NCBI GenBank assembly: GCA_029857855.1
Contig: JAOUGG010000105.1
Location: forward strand, 1-7,383
Origin: Acidimicrobiia bacterium
GTDB taxonomy: Bacteria; Actinomycetota; Acidimicrobiia; Acidimicrobiales; SZUA-35
DNA: 7,383 nt
Direction: 5' to 3'
Both the position numbers and the translations under genes were made by a program. Below the pieces are notes generated by a model. That model saw nothing but the letters and a program-made list of their open reading frames with translations, was not told the origin of the DNA and did no database searches. Numbering within the stretch: position 1 is the stretch's first letter; every line of letters starts with the position of its first letter. Of the stretch, positions 4,115 through 7,383 are shown piece by piece.

Positions 4115-5686
4115 ATGGCGTCACACATCTTCCGCAGCCCGCTTCCCGATCAGGAGATCCCCGAGGTCCCGCTCACCGAATATGTGCTCCAGCACGCCGA
4201 GTCGATGGCCGGCGAGCCGGCGATGATCGACGGTCCGTCGGGGCGCACCTACAGCTTTGCGCAGTTGAGTGATCATATTCATCGGCTGGCCGGCGGTCTC
4301 ACCGCCGCCGGGTTTGGTGCGGGTTCCACGGTCGGGATCATGGCACCGAACATCCCGGAGTATGCGATCGTCTTCCACGCCGTGGCGGTGGCCGGTGGGA
4401 CGGTCACCACCATCAACCCGACCTACGGCGTCGAGGAGGTGGCATTCCAGCTGAACGACGCCGGAGCCCAGCTGCTGGTGACGATCGCTGACTTCGTCGA
4501 CACGGCCAAGGCCGCAGCCGAGGGAACCAGCGTGACCCGGATCGCCGTCATCGGCGACTCCGACGCCGAGGGGGTCACCCCGCTGGCCGAGCTCTACGGG
4601 GATGCGATCGAGCAGGTGCCGGTCGACATCCACGAACAGGTGGTCGTGCTCCCCTATTCGTCGGGCACGACCGGCCTGCCCAAAGGTGTGATGTTGACCC
4701 ACTACAACCTGGTGGCCAACCTCGCCCAGTCCCGTCCGGTGCTCGACTACGGCGACAACGAGATGGCGCTCGCCGTCCTGCCGTTCTTCCACATCTATGG
4801 CATGCAGGTGCTCATGAACGGTCTGCTGGCCGAGGGTGTCGGCGTGGTCACGATGCCCCGTTTCGACATGGAACAGGCGCTCGGCCTCATCGAGAAGCAC
4901 AAGGTCACCCAGTTCTTCGCCGTGCCCCCGATCGTGTTGGGCCTGGCCAAACACCCGGCGGTCGACAACTACGATCTGACATCGCTGCGCAAGATCTTCT
5001 GCGGCGCCGCCCCGCTCGGGGCCGAGCTGGGCGAGGAGGCGGCCGAGCGTATCGGCTGCGCCGTGGTCCAGGGTTACGGCATGACCGAGCTGAGCCCGAT
5101 CAGCCACGCCACCGCCGGCAACAACGCCAAGTCCGGTTCGAGCGGCATAACGGTCCCGAACACCGAATGTCGCCTGGTCGACGAGAACGGTGACGATCAG
5201 GGGGTCGGCGGCCGGGGCGAACTGTGGGTCCGGGGACCGCAGGTCATGATGGGCTATCTCAACAACCCCGAGGCCACCGCAGCAACCATAGACGACGACG
5301 GCTGGCTCCACACCGGCGACGTGGCCGTCATTGATGCCGACGGCCACACCTACATCGTCGACCGGGTCAAGGAGCTCATCAAGTACAAGGGCTTCCAGGT
5401 GCCGCCGGCCGAGTTGGAGGCGTTGGTGGTTACCCACCCGGCGGTGGCCGACGTCGCCGTCATCGGAGTTCCCGACGACGAAGCCGGCGAACTGCCCCGG
5501 GCCTACGTCGTCCTCAAGCCCGGTATGGAGGCCACGGCCGAAGACCTGCAGGCGTTCGTGGCTGAACACGTCGCCACCTACAAGCAGATCCGTCAGGTGG
5601 TGTTCACCGACGATATACCGAAGTCGGCGTCGGGCAAGATCCTGCGTCGGTTCCTGCGCGATGAGGCCAGGGCCGAGCAGGCCTGA
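4115..5686 (+). CDS. 4-coumarate-CoA-ligase-family acyl-CoA synthetase
   Basis: A 523-residue adenylate-forming enzyme that activates a carboxylic acid with ATP and joins it to coenzyme A. The phosphate-binding loop YSSGTTGLPKG is at 181-191, FFHIYGMQ at 224-231, the adenine-site motif GYGMTE at 320-325, TGD with the ribose-binding Asp at 400-402, the hinge region VDRVKELIKYKG at 415-426, and the C-terminal catalytic Lys K508 in SASGKILRR. Length and motifs match actinobacterial 4CL-type ligases, and all catalytic residues are present. The substrate cannot be read from the sequence; aryl acids such as phenylpropenoates or phenylacetates would fit the nearby aromatic catabolism, but medium-chain fatty acids are equally possible. 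The ATG at 4115 is chosen because MASHIFRSPLPD matches the usual family start; an in-frame TTG at 4097 would add only six residues. No Shine-Dalgarno is visible. The triple-repeat element lies 75 bases upstream. Confidence 0.88.
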   Translation: MASHIFRSPLPDQEIPEVPLTEYVLQHAESMAGEPAMIDGPSGRTYSFAQLSDHIHRLAGGLTAAGFGAGSTVGIMAPNIPEYAIVFHAVAVAGGTVTTINPTYGVEEVAFQLNDAGAQLLVTIADFVDTAKAAAEGTSVTRIAVIGDSDAEGVTPLAELYGDAIEQVPVDIHEQVVVLPYSSGTTGLPKGVMLTHYNLVANLAQSRPVLDYGDNEMALAVLPFFHIYGMQVLMNGLLAEGVGVVTMPRFDMEQALGLIEKHKVTQFFAVPPIVLGLAKHPAVDNYDLTSLRKIFCGAAPLGAELGEEAAERIGCAVVQGYGMTELSPISHATAGNNAKSGSSGITVPNTECRLVDENGDDQGVGGRGELWVRGPQVMMGYLNNPEATAATIDDDGWLHTGDVAVIDADGHTYIVDRVKELIKYKGFQVPPAELEALVVTHPAVADVAVIGVPDDEAGELPRAYVVLKPGMEATAEDLQAFVAEHVATYKQIRQVVFTDDIPKSASGKILRRFLRDEARAEQA

Positions 5687-5704
5687 GCGGCTCTGATCCT
5701 CAGG
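5682..5704. terminator. Inverted repeat spanning both convergent stop codons
   Basis: CCTGAG (5682-5687) and CTCAGG (5699-5704) form a 6-bp stem with an 11-base loop. Each arm contains one gene's TGA stop. It could act as a bidirectional terminator, but no T-tract follows on either strand and the loop is long, so this is weak. Confidence 0.3.
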
Positions 5705-7298
5705 TATGGAGGGCCAGGACGGCGTAGCCGAACCCTTCGAGAGTCAGCGTGTCGCCCTCGATGTCGACCCTGGAGCCGAACAAAACGGTGGCGCCGCGAA
5801 GGCGATCGTCGGTGAGTGAGGCAACGTCCCGGCGCGGGTTGACGATGACCAGGTGGGTTCCACCCCGAACGTAGGCGAACGGGTAGCCGTCGTTGACGAC
5901 CTCCTGGCTCGCCCGGGTCCGTAGCGCCGGCGTCTCCCGTCGGAGCCGGATCAGGTCGCGGACCAGGTGGAGGGTCGATGAGGGATCGTCGAGCTGTTCG
6001 GCCACGGTCGGCCGATCCGGATCGGGGTCGATCGGCAGATACAGCTCGTCGGCCGCCGCAGTGGAGAATCCGGCGTTGGCGGTCCCGTCCCATTGCATCG
6101 GGGTTCGACACCCGGCCCGGTTGTAGCCGGGGTTGCAGATGGCGCCCTCCACGCCGGGCATGCCGGGAAGGTAGCGCATCCCGATCTCGTCGCCGTAGTA
6201 GACACACGGGATCGAACCCCAGGTGAGCAGGAACGTCCAGGCCGCCCCCAGCTGTTCCGCCGTGCGCGGGCCGCAGGCCAGGCGATCGAAGTCGTGATCG
6301 GCGCTGGCCAGCATGATCGGCCGCTCGGCGTCGTCGTGTCGGGCCCGGGCCCAGCCGTCGAGAAACGGGCGGGTCGATCCCTCGCCCGCGGCGTCGAAGA
6401 ACGGCGGCTGGTGAACCTGAAACGGCAGCGTGCCGGCAAACCCGTTGTCGAACAGGCAGGCGTGCTCGGCGAGGATGACGAGGAAGAAGTCGGCGTGGAA
6501 CGCCCGTGCACCGCCGATGCGGGGCTCGGACCCCTCCGGGATCAGAACGGCGTCGGGGTGGGTGACGTCGAGCCAGGCTCGGATCTCCCGCCACAGGGCG
6601 ACGGTTTCGCTCAGACCGGGGTCGTCCTTTACCAGCGAGAACGCCATATCGACACGGAACCCGGCCACACCGCGGCTCAGCCAGAAGTCGACGATGTCCC
6701 GCAGGGCCTGCCGATTCCTCTGTGGGCCAGGGGCGTCGACCGCGTCGCGCCACGGTTCACCGTCCGGATTCCGAGCCCAACCGAAGTTGAGCGCGGGCTG
6801 GGCGTCGTAGAAGTTCTTCAGGTACCAACCGGGCCGCGGTCCGGGCGAGGGAACCCACGCCGGGACTCCGGTGAGCTGGTTCACCGGAGGGGCGGGAGGC
6901 GGGTCGGTGCGCCACACGTAGCGGTCGCCGTCGGGATGCGGACCGGAGGCCGCCAGTTCGGTCTGAAACCACTCGTGTTCGGTCGACGTGTGACCGGCGA
7001 CCAGGTCGAGCACGATCCGGATCCCCCGTTCGCCTGCGGCGGCGATGAGCTCGAACATGTCGTCGTTCGTGCCGTATCGGGGCGCCACCCGGAGATAGTC
7101 GCTGACGTCATAGCCCGCGTCGACGAAGGGCGAGGCGAACAGCGGGTTGAACCAGATGGCATCGACGCCCAACCAGGCGAGGTGATCGAGATGGTCGATC
7201 ACTCCGCGCAGGTCACCTATACCGTCGCCGTTCGAGTCGGCATACGACTGCGGGTAGATCTCGTAGAAGACCGCGTCGGCCAGCCAATCGGTTGTCAT
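5700..7298 (-). CDS. GH13 family alpha-glucosidase-like enzyme
   Basis: A 532-residue alpha-amylase-superfamily protein, predicted to hydrolyse or transfer alpha-glucosides; no signal peptide is seen, so it is probably cytoplasmic. Order: FYEIYPQSYADSNGDGIGDL (11-30) with a likely calcium-binding loop; region I DLVAGHTS (98-105); QPALNF (167-172); region II GFRVD with nucleophile D217; region III IPEGSEP with acid/base E255; region IV SADHD with D336; YYGDEIGM (367-374); CRTPMQWD (397-404), seen in oligo-1,6-glucosidases and trehalose synthases; then a C-terminal beta domain. All three catalytic acids are present, but regions I, III and IV are atypical, and the residue after the nucleophile is Met. 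The ATG at 7298 is chosen because GGAGGT lies nine bases upstream; an ATG at 7331 would add 11 unlikely residues. Alternatives are trehalose synthase or a transglucosidase. Confidence 0.9.
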   Translation of the reverse strand: MTTDWLADAVFYEIYPQSYADSNGDGIGDLRGVIDHLDHLAWLGVDAIWFNPLFASPFVDAGYDVSDYLRVAPRYGTNDDMFELIAAAGERGIRIVLDLVAGHTSTEHEWFQTELAASGPHPDGDRYVWRTDPPPAPPVNQLTGVPAWVPSPGPRPGWYLKNFYDAQPALNFGWARNPDGEPWRDAVDAPGPQRNRQALRDIVDFWLSRGVAGFRVDMAFSLVKDDPGLSETVALWREIRAWLDVTHPDAVLIPEGSEPRIGGARAFHADFFLVILAEHACLFDNGFAGTLPFQVHQPPFFDAAGEGSTRPFLDGWARARHDDAERPIMLASADHDFDRLACGPRTAEQLGAAWTFLLTWGSIPCVYYGDEIGMRYLPGMPGVEGAICNPGYNRAGCRTPMQWDGTANAGFSTAAADELYLPIDPDPDRPTVAEQLDDPSSTLHLVRDLIRLRRETPALRTRASQEVVNDGYPFAYVRGGTHLVIVNPRRDVASLTDDRLRGATVLFGSRVDIEGDTLTLEGFGYAVLALHT

Positions 7299-7307
7299 GT
7301 CGGTACC

Positions 7308-7313
7308 ACCTCC
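7308..7313 (-). promoter_or_regulatory. Ribosome binding site deciding the GH13 start
   Basis: GGAGGT on the minus strand lies nine bases before the ATG at 7298, the strongest Shine-Dalgarno in the window. It argues for 7298 over the upstream ATG at 7331. Confidence 0.7.
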
Positions 7314-7323
7314 GGATTCCGGG

Positions 7324-7383
7324 TCATCCATCGTGCCCTTCGAGTGAGAACCGGCTCATGAAGCGCCAGCCGTCGGATGTTGC
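7324..7383 (-). CDS. Possible C-terminal tail of an upstream minus-strand gene
   Basis: Reading inward from the right edge, one frame is open for 19 codons (starting ATSDGWRF) and stops with TGA at 7326-7324, 25 bases before the GH13 ATG and just ahead of its ribosome binding site. A second frame stays open to a TGA at 7297-7295 that would overlap the GH13 ATG by four bases (ATGA); it is Arg-rich and uses rarer codons. Either would make the GH13 gene a downstream member of an operon. Too short to identify. Confidence 0.25.
   Translation of the reverse strand, partial: ATSDGWRFMSRFSLEGHDG

Noticed and set aside
2814..4226. 470-codon plus-strand open frame running over the reductase, the repeat element and into the CoA ligase
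   Set aside because: It crosses a well-supported intergenic region and two real genes in other frames, and its composition is that of an antisense shadow.
4121..5569. Long 482-codon minus-strand open frame opposite the CoA ligase
   Set aside because: It is a shadow frame of a high-GC gene: His-, Gly- and Val-rich with no recognisable motif, while the plus frame carries every ligase motif.
6093..7361. 422-codon plus-strand open frame opposite the GH13 gene
   Set aside because: Low-complexity Gly/Val/Arg composition and no domain; the minus strand has the full set of GH13 motifs.

Overview
This 7.4 kb window is high-GC DNA. Its genes are tightly packed, stop codons overlap start codons, and several starts have no visible ribosome binding site. 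This suggests an actinobacterium, possibly of the Acidimicrobiia type. That assignment is inference from sequence style and protein flavour; no rRNA or marker gene is present.

Left third (1-2215): part of a homoprotocatechuate (3,4-dihydroxyphenylacetate) meta-cleavage locus. The semialdehyde dehydrogenase gene hpaE runs leftward off the window edge. Facing away from it across only 45 bp is hpaR, a MarR-family regulator, whose stop codon overlaps the GTG start of hpaH, the 2-oxo-hept-4-ene-1,7-dioate hydratase gene. The 45-bp gap appears to hold two interlocked promoters and an AACATGTT palindrome, a natural candidate for the HpaR operator. The other pathway genes (ring-cleavage dioxygenase, isomerase, decarboxylase, aldolase) are not in the window; hpaE may continue into them to the left.

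Middle (2222-3896, minus strand): a two-gene operon. An ornithine cyclodeaminase/mu-crystallin family protein, better described as a probable imine reductase, is followed with an 8-nt overlap by an alpha/beta hydrolase. Its pathway is unknown.

Intergenic 3897-4114: a 218-bp divergent gap with an unusual structure. A 22-nt unit (GGGTCGTCG, six variable bases, CAAAGTT) occurs three times, once on minus and twice on plus. The outer copies form a large imperfect inverted repeat and smaller palindromes are nested inside. This is the most unexplained element in the window.

Right half (4115-7298): a 4-coumarate-CoA-ligase-family acyl-CoA synthetase on plus converges on a GH13 alpha-glucosidase-like enzyme on minus. 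The two stop codons are 13 bases apart and sit inside one inverted repeat. A short coding tail at the right edge may be the end of a gene upstream of the GH13 gene.

All main proteins belong to known families. The possibly novel material is regulatory or structural (the hpaE/hpaR promoter knot and the triple-repeat array), plus non-standard catalytic-region motifs in the GH13 enzyme.
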